From a virus, in IMG/VR virus record IMGVR_UViG_3300024520_000017, positions 1-41,981 of that record: 41,981 nucleotides of DNA. One strand, written 5' to 3'. The notes under the pieces are model-generated. The model was not told where the DNA came from and ran no database searches. It was given only the letters and a program-made list of their open reading frames with translations. A program made the translations under genes and the position numbers. Shown here piece after piece: positions 1-5,083 of this stretch; within the stretch, counting starts at the first letter, position 1; each line of letters opens with the position of its first letter.

Positions 1-94
1 CTAACTTGTATGGGCTACCATTCTTATCGATGAACGGTGCGCCATCTGCTCTGCTATCATTTATAAAAATTGTTTCTAGCTTAATTTTCTTCAT
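1..94 (-). CDS. 5' part of the OB-like protein gene (duplicate of 41855-41948)
   Basis: This is the N-terminal coding part of the 115-residue protein at the right end, repeated here only because the contig ends overlap. The start ATG (complement of 92-94) has GGAG about six bases upstream and overlaps the TGA of the preceding gene (91-93) as ATGA. It is not a separate gene and should be counted once in the circular genome. Confidence 0.9.
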   Translation of the reverse strand, partial: MKKIKLETIFINDSRADGAPFIDKNGSPYKL

Positions 95-127
95 TTAAGT
101 CTCCTTTCTACGAAATGCATAAATACT
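1..127. repeat. Terminal direct repeat, left copy (circular assembly overlap)
   Basis: Bases 1-127 are identical to 41855-41981. Exactly 127 bp is a usual largest k-mer in de Bruijn assemblers, so this is most simply the overlap left when a circular or circularly permuted genome is written linearly. Gene order supports this: the gene ending at 91 overlaps the start codon of the next gene by ATGA, and that gene continues at the right end. Confidence 0.93.
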
Positions 128-255
128 TGATACACAGCGATGAACGGTAAGGCTATCATTATCGCAAACAGTATAGCCCCCATTGTCGCAATCGACATTA
201 GTGATTCCCACCATTTCACTGTCCAGACCCCGATCCCGTTAGCCAATTTAAACAC
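91..255 (-). CDS. Small single-pass membrane protein
   Basis: A 54-residue protein with one hydrophobic segment at about residues 21-47, preceded by Trp-rich sequence (VKWWESL) and followed by a short basic tail (ERRLK). Size and layout suit a small phage inner-membrane protein, but no family is recognised and a holin or superinfection role would be a guess. The GTG at 255 is chosen because GGAGG lies immediately upstream and it limits the overlap with the preceding gene to 40 bp. An in-frame ATG at 198, giving 35 residues, or a GTG at 315 are alternatives. Its stop overlaps the next start as ATGA across the contig junction. Confidence 0.6.
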   Translation of the reverse strand: MFKLANGIGVWTVKWWESLMSIATMGAILFAIMIALPFIAVYQVFMHFVERRLK

Positions 256-506
256 TCCTCCACCGTCTCTTCCGGTATGTGGGGCGTATGCATCTCCGTT
301 TGTTGGGCAACCCACGACAGTGCGAGGGAAACCTGCGCTGGACTGGCGTGTCCCTTAAAGGAAAAGCCCAGAAATTTACCTTCCTTTTCCTCAAATATAC
401 TGTCACGGTACTTCTCTATTTCCCTGTACTTGTCCGACCCCTCCCACTCATCAATCAAGCCCTGCCTGTGCTTCTTAAAATCTCCCCAGATCTTCCTCGA
501 TATCAT
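216..506 (-). CDS. Hypothetical protein
   Basis: A 96-residue soluble protein with charged, probably helical N-terminal and middle parts (DKYREIEKYRDSIFEEKEG) and a C-terminal GSGSGQ tail. No family recognised. The start ATG at 506 overlaps the TGA of the nuclease gene upstream (ATGA) and has AAGGG about nine bases before it, which favours it over the upstream in-frame TTG at 527. It sits directly after the RecB-like nuclease, so a role with nucleic acid is possible but not shown by any motif. Confidence 0.7.
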   Translation of the reverse strand: MISRKIWGDFKKHRQGLIDEWEGSDKYREIEKYRDSIFEEKEGKFLGFSFKGHASPAQVSLALSWVAQQTEMHTPHIPEETVEECLNWLTGSGSGQ

Positions 507-1201
507 TCGAATAGTCCCTTCTGGCAATCATCTAGATAGCCGAACTTAATTAATCTCTCTTTGTCTAACTCCTCCGTTAAGGCTTTAGCTGCAAGGAATC
601 CCTTGAGTCTGTCTTGCCCTGTCTCATACTTATATGTCCCATCCTCTCTCAAAAGCACTGCTGCAGTTCCCTTAACCTCTACCCCCTGTTCTTCTAAAGC
701 ATGTCGGTACGCACTTAATTGAAGATGAACTTCAGGATAGAGGTCTTTTCCAGTTTTTACATCAATCACCGTTAGGAGATTGTCTCCATTGATCCTAGCT
801 AACATGTCCAAAGTACCGGCGTATCTGTGCTTGTGGGAAACTACTGTCCTCTCGTTCTCTTCTACCTTCACACGGTTGTCCCCAAGCCATGATTCAAATG
901 CCTTAGCATATCCTTGGAAGGGGCCTTTCTTTCCTGCCACCTCGCCAATATTCTTCCAAGCCTCTACGATATCATGTACTGCAGTACCACGATCTTTAGC
1001 TTTACCGCTAGACTTGTAGGGCTCACTTAGTGCTTCCCTCTCACCGATACCTGGGTTAAGAGTTACTGCTCTGTACACTTCTTTACCGTACCAGTACCTT
1101 AGTGCGGGTTTGTCAATTATCTTTAAAACGTTGGTTACTGTTATATAAGGCTTGTCGTCTACCCAGTAGAAACCAGCTCGTCTTTCGTGTCTTTTATCCA
1201 T
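503..1201 (-). CDS. PD-(D/E)XK (RecB/Cas4-like) nuclease
   Basis: A 232-residue protein with the core motifs of the RecB-type PD-(D/E)XK superfamily: the N-terminal His motif GTAVHDIVE (His 76), then AGTLDML (Asp 132), the catalytic VIDVKTGK (Asp 147, Lys 149), and the QLSAY motif (Gln 161, Tyr 165). Families with this order are metal-dependent DNA exonucleases used in recombination and end processing. The four-cysteine iron-sulphur cluster of Cas4 is not visible, so it is closer to stand-alone phage RecB-like exonucleases. Its start overlaps the stop of the ParB-like gene as TAATG and its stop overlaps the next start as ATGA, so the three genes are probably translated together. Confidence 0.9.
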   Translation of the reverse strand: MDKRHERRAGFYWVDDKPYITVTNVLKIIDKPALRYWYGKEVYRAVTLNPGIGEREALSEPYKSSGKAKDRGTAVHDIVEAWKNIGEVAGKKGPFQGYAKAFESWLGDNRVKVEENERTVVSHKHRYAGTLDMLARINGDNLLTVIDVKTGKDLYPEVHLQLSAYRHALEEQGVEVKGTAAVLLREDGTYKYETGQDRLKGFLAAKALTEELDKERLIKFGYLDDCQKGLFE

Positions 1202-1923
1202 TAGTATAGGCGGGTGATTGATCCGTCTCTCCTCTTAAAGTTGTACACATCCTCTAAATCCCTTAGATAGTCGTTGAGTGAATCTCTTGGCAACAGTTTG
1301 TGACCAAATAGTTTTATCTTCCGCAAAAGAACTTCCCAAGAGACCCCATCGTTGGTCAACACTTTCTTCAAGGCCAATATGAATACCCTAGTTCTAGTAA
1401 AAGGTGGCTTGCCTAGCAATTCCACTAACTGGGAGTACTTATTAGCAAACACCTCAGCACCCTTCAAATTAGTGGCCTTGAATTCTCCCCCCTTTATATT
1501 CGTATTCTTTCCAGCCGACGGTCTTGTATCATCAGAGGTTAGTAAAACTGCTCCCGTGGAAGGTGATATTCCGTACATTTCTATAAAGTCCTTGAGTATC
1601 TGATAGTCGTGCATCCCCATTCTCGAGAAACTATCTATATAATCCCTCAGGGTCCAGTTTCTCAGGTTGGAGTTTAGGATACGAACCTGCTCTATTCCGG
1701 CCTGCTCAACCACCACATAATAGACGGGAACTCTGAGTTCCTTTGCCGCAGCCAGCCTATGCTGACCATCTATAACTTCCATCTTTTCGTTGACAATGAT
1801 AGGGTTGGTCTGCAACAGGTTGCTTTTTGATATGGATTTTACCAACTTCTTCACGTGCAGTTCAGACAATCCTCTGTTAGCGCCAATAGACACGAATTTA
1901 CTATATTTTTTTGTTTTTCTCAC
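1201..1923 (-). CDS. ParB/Srx-fold domain protein
   Basis: A 240-residue protein whose N-terminal part carries the ParB N-domain signature: NPIIVNEKMEVIDGQHRL at about residues 40-57, with the IDGQHR box that binds nucleotide in ParB, sulfiredoxin and SerK relatives. The C-terminal 150 residues are charged and have no recognised helix-turn-helix, so it is probably not a canonical plasmid-partition ParB. Phage ParB-like proteins act as nucleases, CTPases or regulators, and the sequence does not decide between these. The GTG at 1923 overlaps the upstream TGA (GTGA) and has AAGGAG eleven bases before it, preferred to a TTG at 1950. Confidence 0.85.
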   Translation of the reverse strand: MRKTKKYSKFVSIGANRGLSELHVKKLVKSISKSNLLQTNPIIVNEKMEVIDGQHRLAAAKELRVPVYYVVVEQAGIEQVRILNSNLRNWTLRDYIDSFSRMGMHDYQILKDFIEMYGISPSTGAVLLTSDDTRPSAGKNTNIKGGEFKATNLKGAEVFANKYSQLVELLGKPPFTRTRVFILALKKVLTNDGVSWEVLLRKIKLFGHKLLPRDSLNDYLRDLEDVYNFKRRDGSITRLY

Positions 1924-2603
1924 AATTGATCGAACTCCTTGTAGAAACAAATGCCGTAATGAGAAGACCAGTTATAACCTTGGTCTAACCATATAACATG
2001 CCCTACCTTGACCGCTGTTATTGGGTCATGTGTGTCCTCGTGTGAGCTAGTTCCTGTTTGAGACATGGCTACAAAGTGTCTATCCCACATATCATCGTAA
2101 GTGGCGGAATTAATTTGTAGAATTCCCCTGTCTATACTTCCATCGTGGTTAATGTTTATGGCACTTGGGTCCATCCTTCTAGGTCCAGGTGTATGGGGAT
2201 TATCACTCTCACACAGTCCTATTGCATACATTCTTTTGACATCCCAGTCATCATAGGCACAAAATAAATCACCAAAAGGCTCATCACACACTGCGGGTTC
2301 TATTGGATCACTTGCAGCAACGGCTATTCTACTTAAATGGTCAGCATCTAGGTTGTAGAAATCAACAGGATACATAACCTCAAGTCTTCCAACTATCCTA
2401 TTCCACTCACCCATGAAGGAAATTATGGCGGTAGCTAACATCCCTAACACAAACCCAGTAAATACACATCTGAAATCACACTTAGGCTTTCTCTTTTTCT
2501 TAGCGAACGCCTCTCTTATATCTCTACTTGTAACGAATCTCTTGTCGGGTTTTCCCTTACTTGTAACCCCGTATAACTTTCCTCCTCTTATATATTTCTT
2601 CAT
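1920..2603 (-). CDS. Membrane-anchored lytic-transglycosylase/lysozyme-like protein
   Basis: A 227-residue protein. Residues 1-45 are strongly basic, a single membrane segment follows at about 46-65, and the rest would be extracytoplasmic. The distal part has a lysozyme-fold signature: AIGLCESDNP with the likely catalytic Glu 132, then DRGILQINS at about 158-166, as in soluble lytic transglycosylases. It should therefore cut peptidoglycan from the membrane. It lies among early regulatory and nuclease genes, far from the amidase/holin pair, so it may serve in entry or envelope remodelling rather than final lysis. The start is fixed by a TAATG overlap and the SD GGAGG. An upstream in-frame extension exists but overlaps the previous gene entirely. 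Confidence 0.75.
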   Translation of the reverse strand: MKKYIRGGKLYGVTSKGKPDKRFVTSRDIREAFAKKKRKPKCDFRCVFTGFVLGMLATAIISFMGEWNRIVGRLEVMYPVDFYNLDADHLSRIAVAASDPIEPAVCDEPFGDLFCAYDDWDVKRMYAIGLCESDNPHTPGPRRMDPSAININHDGSIDRGILQINSATYDDMWDRHFVAMSQTGTSSHEDTHDPITAVKVGHVIWLDQGYNWSSHYGICFYKEFDQL

Positions 2604-2800
2604 TAGTGATCCTCCCCGTGTAAGTGATCTCTTTGTAGACATCTTGTACAAACACCAACAGTTGTGATGTTCATAAAGTCTTGGTGATCCCAAGGCTTCT
2701 TCTCACACACACCGCATAAAACGGTTAAATTAGTAGGACTCTTTATGGTTGTCACCATCTCCTTTAGAGTGGTTTCCATCAGTTCTAGGTTTTTGTTCAT
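2603..2800 (-). CDS. Small zinc-finger-like protein
   Basis: A 65-residue protein with an N-terminal helix and two Cys pairs, CGVC and CTRC, about 23 residues apart, followed by HLHGEDH. This spacing suggests one structural zinc site. No family recognised. It has a strong ribosome site (GGAGG, seven bases before ATG) and is the first gene behind the operator-bearing promoter at 2831-2859. It is therefore the leader gene of the operon that continues through the transglycosylase-like, ParB-like and nuclease genes. A role as an early regulator is plausible from position only. Confidence 0.75.
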   Translation of the reverse strand: MNKNLELMETTLKEMVTTIKSPTNLTVLCGVCEKKPWDHQDFMNITTVGVCTRCLQRDHLHGEDH

Positions 2801-2830
2801 TTGATATCCTCCAAACTATGTACTATATAT

Positions 2831-2859
2831 AACATAACAGATTGGTTATGTAATGTCAA
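2831..2859 (-). promoter_or_regulatory. Early promoter with palindromic operator O1
   Basis: On the minus strand TTGACA (2854-2859) is separated by 17 bases from TATGTT (2831-2836). The perfect dyad ACATAAC-N6-GTTATGT (2832-2851) fills the spacer and the -10. The same arrangement occurs at 4191-4219, including the 2-base gap to TTGACA. A repressor bound here would block RNA polymerase. The promoter overlaps the last codons and TAA stop of the HNH gene and drives the operon starting at 2800. Confidence 0.75.
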
Positions 2860-3202
2860 GGGCTTTTCTTTTAACTAATTGATGCGCTCTTTGCCCTGAT
2901 ATACCAAGCCTCTTGCCTATTTTCCTAAAAGAGAGTCCCTCTTCTCGCATCTCTGAAATCAACCTTCTCCTATCCTTTGAAGAGCTATAACCGTGGGCGT
3001 CTGCGTGACACGGTCTGCACAGTGTCTTTAGGTTGAGCAAGACATTGTTTTTCCTATTCCCGTCTATGTGATGCACCACGATATTCCTAGTAGAGCTACA
3101 CTCGGTACATTTATGGGCATCCCTTTCGAGGGTAGGTGTATAATTACCAGATAACCTGGACTTTAGATCGTATTCCCTCAGCATCTCTCTAATTTCTCTC
3201 AT
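2846..3202 (-). CDS. HNH endonuclease with C-terminal helix-turn-helix
   Basis: A 118-residue protein. A zinc-binding HNH domain is visible: CTEC (Cys 32, 35), HHIDGNRKNN at 44-53 with the catalytic His, and CRPCHADAH (Cys 62, 65). Residues 85-110 (GLSFRKIGKRLGISGQRAHQLVKR) look like a resolvase-type helix-turn-helix. This nuclease-plus-HTH build is typical of free-standing phage HNH homing endonucleases. The ATG at 3202 has AGGA nearby and overlaps the end of the HTH gene. The last codons (ALDIT, then TAA) contain the -35 box and half the operator of the next promoter. Confidence 0.9.
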   Translation of the reverse strand: MREIREMLREYDLKSRLSGNYTPTLERDAHKCTECSSTRNIVVHHIDGNRKNNVLLNLKTLCRPCHADAHGYSSSKDRRRLISEMREEGLSFRKIGKRLGISGQRAHQLVKRKALDIT

Positions 3203-3392
3203 CAACTTTCCTCAACTTACTAACCGCCGCCTTGATCTTGTTATAAGTTTCTTCATTAGCTTCACGGGACCCTTTAATTAGCATGTAAATGTAGGATGGG
3301 GTGACACCAACCATACTAGCAAGCTTAACTAGATCTAGCTTACCTTCGAATAGTTTGTCGTCTTTTATTATTCGTATTTTTTTATAAAACAT
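3189..3392 (-). CDS. Small helix-turn-helix DNA-binding protein (candidate repressor)
   Basis: A 67-residue protein. The stretch LDLVKLASMVGVTPSYIYML at about residues 19-38 reads as a Cro/C1-type helix-turn-helix, followed by a helix rich in Asn, Glu and Lys. Small proteins of this size include phage Cro-like repressors. It is encoded between the two operator palindromes O1 and O2 and in the operon controlled by O2, so it is the obvious candidate to bind them and autoregulate. Binding itself is an inference. GGAG five bases before the ATG supports the start. The stop overlaps the next start region. Confidence 0.8.
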   Translation of the reverse strand: MFYKKIRIIKDDKLFEGKLDLVKLASMVGVTPSYIYMLIKGSREANEETYNKIKAAVSKLRKVDERN

Positions 3393-3416
3393 TATTTCTC
3401 CAATAATTTATCAATT

Positions 3417-3689
3417 CTAGCAAGACCTAGACCCAGACCCAGACCTAGACCCAGACCTAGACCCAGACCTAGACCCAGACCAAGACCTAGACCCAGCCCA
3501 AGACCCAGACCCAGACCCAGACCTAGACCCAGCCCAAGACCCAGACCTAGACCCAGACCTAGACCCAGACCAAGACCCAGACCTAGACCCAGACCAAGAC
3601 CCAGACCTAGACCAAGACCCAGCCCAAGACCCAGACCCAGACCCAGACCCAGACCCAGACCCCCTAATTAAATAGTCAGGTAGTATCAT
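3417..3689 (-). CDS. Gly-Ser dipeptide-repeat protein encoded by a hexanucleotide repeat
   Basis: A 90-residue protein starting MILPDYLIRGSG. It then consists almost wholly of Gly-Ser dipeptides in which single Gly are replaced by Trp or Arg, with a WAGS variant three times, ending SRSC. It has no hydrophobic core and should be disordered or linker-like. Trp and Arg spaced in a flexible chain could bind glycan, nucleic acid or a partner surface, but no function is known. The ATG at 3689 overlaps the previous stop as ATGA. A GTG at 3719 is the alternative. The DNA is a tandem hexamer and is likely to vary in length by slippage. Confidence 0.6.
   Translation of the reverse strand: MILPDYLIRGSGSGSGSGSGSWAGSWSRSGSWSGSRSGSWSGSRSGSRSGSWAGSRSGSGSGSWAGSRSWSGSRSGSRSGSRSGSGSRSC
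3420..3662. repeat. Degenerate hexanucleotide tandem repeat (about 40 units)
   Basis: Read on the plus strand the unit is CCAGAC, with CTAGAC and CAAGAC variants and three CAGCCC insertions. On the minus strand it is NGGTCT, in frame throughout, with almost all variation at the first base of the Gly codon (G, A or T). The variants recur in blocks, which suggests duplication of multi-unit segments. Number of units in the population may differ from this assembly. Confidence 0.95.
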
Positions 3690-4027
3690 TTCTGCTTTCT
3701 TGGTAACTTGTGTTTCCACTCAAACATATCAACTATTGATGTGGTGTTTAAGAAAGCCACACCAACAGGCTCTACCTCGTCTAGCGTGCCTTCTTTTATA
3801 GCGTTCGTAAACCTACCACTATCCGCCACCCATGACGCACCCTTTAGTTGAAAGAAATTACCAATCCTTTTAGTAACCTCTCCCACCATGTGATAAGACA
3901 CGGTTCTGATAAATAACTTTTTACCTATAAAATCGTCAAGGCTATCAACCTCAATAATTTCTTCTTGACCTAGTTGGTCTTTTATTAGTTCGTAAGTTTC
4001 TTCACTTACTTCTATTGTTTTAGACAT
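3686..4027 (-). CDS. Hypothetical early protein
   Basis: A 113-residue soluble protein. It begins with IEVSEETYELIKDQL, a segment resembling the helix often found at the start of small antitoxin or phage regulatory proteins, followed by a beta-rich part around GNFFQLKGASWVADSGRF. The family is not recognised. It is the first gene behind the O2 promoter and is preceded by an unusually long structured leader (4028-4184), so its synthesis is probably controlled both at initiation and in the leader. The ribosome site AAGGA lies seven bases before ATG. The stop overlaps the Gly-Ser gene start as ATGA. Confidence 0.75.
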   Translation of the reverse strand: MSKTIEVSEETYELIKDQLGQEEIIEVDSLDDFIGKKLFIRTVSYHMVGEVTKRIGNFFQLKGASWVADSGRFTNAIKEGTLDEVEPVGVAFLNTTSIVDMFEWKHKLPRKQK

Positions 4028-4184
4028 TGTTGTCCTTTCTTAAAATTTATAAAGCGGGGATACCTAAACCTGCCCGGAGCATGATATCCCCTAAATTATT
4101 AACCACTCCCGAAGGGAGATTATATTAATAACCTAAACGCTAAGCCGCGTTCCATGGACCCAGCCAAGCGGTTAGATCATTAAT
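4028..4184 (-). ncRNA. Structured 5' leader RNA with three stem-loops
   Basis: Between the predicted start near 4184 and the ATG at 4027 the transcript can form three successive hairpins. Stem 1 pairs 4163-4170 with 4138-4145 (one mismatch). Stem 2 is a TTATTAA/TTAATAA outer helix (4125-4131 with 4096-4102) enclosing CTCCC-TTC-GGGAG (4106-4118). Stem 3 is a perfect 7-bp GGGGATA/TATCCCC (4085-4091 with 4056-4062). The AAGGA ribosome site lies just after stem 3. The layout is riboswitch-like, but no known class is recognised. Confidence 0.6.
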
Positions 4185-4190
4185 GTATAT

Positions 4191-4219
4191 AATATAACAA
4201 AACAGTTATGTGGTGTCAA
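4191..4219 (-). promoter_or_regulatory. Early promoter with palindromic operator O2
   Basis: TTGACA (4214-4219), 17-base spacer, TATATT (4191-4196), with the dyad ACATAAC-N6-GTTATAT (4192-4211; 13 of 14 bases match the O1 dyad). Position relative to the promoter boxes is identical to O1. The -35 box codes the Leu-Asp near the end of the upstream gene and the dyad includes its TAA stop. It drives the 4027-2846 group, including the HTH gene. Confidence 0.75.
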
Positions 4220-4424
4220 GGGGTTTACCGAAGAATTCTATTAAGGAATCGGTGTCTTTTATGTCAGGTTCTTCTCGTTTAGTTGCTACTGCCTTTGGGG
4301 TTATTTCGCCAGTTTTTAAATACTTCTTCTTAGCCTGTTTAATGAGGTGTACGTACTCCTTCTGAGTTAGTCTACCTCGTGATCTTAGTTTGAAAAGAGC
4401 CTTTAAGGCTGAATTATAATCCAT
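4206..4424 (-). CDS. SHOCT-like small protein
   Basis: A 72-residue protein. Residues about 6-36 (ALKALFKLRSRGRLTQKEYV and the following helix) match the pattern of the SHOCT short C-terminal domain: a helix, Gly-x-Leu/Ile-Thr turn, and a second helix. This domain is often a protein-protein contact module at the end of larger proteins; here it is at the start of a very small one. No Shine-Dalgarno is visible, and GATACACT eight to twelve bases before the ATG could be a -10, giving a leaderless message. Its last codons (PLDTT, TAA) contain the -35 and operator of the next promoter. Confidence 0.6.
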   Translation of the reverse strand: MDYNSALKALFKLRSRGRLTQKEYVHLIKQAKKKYLKTGEITPKAVATKREEPDIKDTDSLIEFFGKPLDTT

Positions 4425-4603
4425 AGTTTAGTGTATCAGCTTAATTAATATTAAGCCCCCTAACTTCCAAGATAGCTAGGAGAAAGTACCCCGTCTGATA
4501 CCTTATTACTTCATATTGTTAATCCGTTGTCTCTCGGCAATATTGCACTGCGTCACCAACAAAAACTGGTCGCTCGCTCTAGGCTTTCATGTGCGCCAGA
4601 AAA

Positions 4604-4643
4604 GCGGATGGCGTGACAGGTCACCACTACCCGCGTCTTTTTT
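4604..4643 (+). terminator. Hairpin followed by T6 (rightward terminator candidate)
   Basis: GCGG (4604-4607) pairs with CCGC (4631-4634), with an inner GTGAC/GTCAC helix (4613-4617 with 4620-4624) and a few bulges. GTC and six T follow (4638-4643). Orientation by the T-run is rightward. No promoter for such a transcript could be identified upstream. Confidence 0.45.
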
Positions 4644-4779
4644 AACTTCCAAGCATAGCTGCTCGTGAAGCTGGGCTCCTTCTCTGTGAACCGACCTCCC
4701 CCATTTGATCCCCAGTCGGTATTTATTGAATGAATAAAAATAACCGACACTGTGGTCGGCTGCTTGTGTATTAGTTTTG

Positions 4780-4788
4780 TGTTATAAT
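4780..4788 (+). promoter_or_regulatory. Extended -10 promoter, rightward
   Basis: TGTTATAAT matches the extended -10 consensus TGnTATAAT exactly. No good -35 is seen. Transcription would begin near 4795 and meet the terminator at 4822-4846. Confidence 0.5.
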
Positions 4789-4794
4789 TGAATT

Positions 4795-4847
4795 ATTCAT
4801 CAACAAATGAAATATACATCAAGCTAGGCTTTCGGTCTAGCTTTTTG
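4795..4847 (+). ncRNA. Predicted rightward small RNA (about 53 nt)
   Basis: A short transcript is defined by the extended -10 at 4780-4788 and an intrinsic terminator ending at 4846. It contains a possible six-codon reading frame (MKYTSS) that stops inside the terminator stem. No family recognised, and expression is inferred only. Confidence 0.4.
4822..4846 (+). terminator. Intrinsic terminator, rightward
   Basis: AGCTAGGC (4822-4829) pairs over 8 bp, including one G-U, with 4835-4842 around a 5-base loop. TTTTT runs to 4846. Confidence 0.7.
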
Positions 4848-4850
4848 TAT

Positions 4851-4859
4851 TGCTATAAT
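4851..4859 (+). promoter_or_regulatory. Possible second rightward extended -10
   Basis: TGCTATAAT fits TGnTATAAT. A transcript from here would be antisense to the leftward structured RNA at 4871-4968. There is no -35, and it may be chance in AT-rich DNA. Confidence 0.3.
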
Positions 4860-4870
4860 ATTTATTGGGA

Positions 4871-4968
4871 TTAAAAACACCCCAGCCTAAGCCAGGGTGT
4901 GGGTCCGGACGCATGTCTTAAATCGGATAATCCAATCAGGTGTTCCGATAACAAGCGTCTTTATTCCC
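4871..4968 (-). ncRNA. Predicted leftward structured small RNA with intrinsic terminator
   Basis: About 98 nt. Nested helices close a 16-base loop: GACGC (4955-4959) with GCGTC (4908-4912), and ATCGGA (4944-4949) with TCCGAT (4922-4927). An outer GTGGG/CCCAC may add to these if the start lies far enough upstream. It ends in a 9-bp stem, CACCCTGGC/GCTGGGGTG with loop TTAG (4878-4899), and five T. TATAAT lies just upstream (4974-4979). No open frame fills it and no known RNA class is recognised. It is flanked by the divergent promoter at 4990. Confidence 0.6.
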
Positions 4969-4973
4969 ACTGA

Positions 4974-4979
4974 ATTATA
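4974..4979 (-). promoter_or_regulatory. Leftward -10 for the structured small RNA
   Basis: A perfect TATAAT on the minus strand, about seven bases before the predicted RNA start. No convincing -35, although the upstream DNA is very AT-rich. It lies back to back with a strong rightward promoter. Confidence 0.5.
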
Positions 4980-4989
4980 CTAAATTTGG

Positions 4990-5018
4990 TTGACAAATAA
5001 AATTAGAAGATATACTAT
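4990..5018 (+). promoter_or_regulatory. Rightward sigma70-type promoter
   Basis: Perfect TTGACA (4990-4995), 17-base spacer, TACTAT (5013-5018). The predicted start is near 5025 and the transcript is closed by a strong terminator at 5057-5083, so it should make a short RNA. It is divergent to the -10 at 4974-4979. Confidence 0.65.
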
Positions 5019-5024
5019 TACTTA

Positions 5025-5083
5025 GTCCGCTTCGCTTGCGTTGCGGGCGTTGGTTTGGGCCTCTTCGGGGGCCCTTTCCTTTT
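5025..5083 (+). ncRNA. Predicted rightward small RNA (about 59 nt) with UUCG-loop terminator
   Basis: Bounded by the promoter at 4990-5018 and a terminator GGGCCTC-TTCG-GGGGCCC (5057-5074) followed by TTTCCTTTT. The 5' half is GC-rich with a possible CCGC/GCGG stem. It could be an antisense or regulatory RNA. No coding frame or recognised family. Confidence 0.55.
5057..5083 (+). terminator. Intrinsic terminator with UUCG tetraloop, rightward
   Basis: Seven base pairs (one G-U) around TTCG, then TTTCCTTTT. The T-run overlaps the -35 box of the next rightward promoter at 5082. Confidence 0.75.

Noticed and set aside
1-127. Biological direct terminal repeats or att sites
   Set aside because: The size is exactly a usual assembler overlap, and genes continue uninterrupted across the join; no integrase is present.
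1201-1923. Plasmid partition system (ParA/ParB)
   Set aside because: No ParA ATPase is encoded and the ParB-like protein lacks the usual DNA-binding domain, so a plasmid-prophage lifestyle cannot be claimed.
3420-3662. CRISPR array
   Set aside because: The unit is a contiguous 6-bp repeat without spacers and in frame as a Gly-Ser gene.
4056-4091. tRNA or tRNA-like acceptor stem (7-bp GGGGATA/TATCCCC)
   Set aside because: Only 22 bases lie between the arms, too few for D, anticodon and T arms; treated as a leader stem-loop. No tRNA gene was recognised anywhere.
4553-4750. 65-residue leftward reading frame in the intergenic hub
   Set aside because: No ribosome site, unusual residue composition, and it runs through strong hairpins; more likely non-coding.
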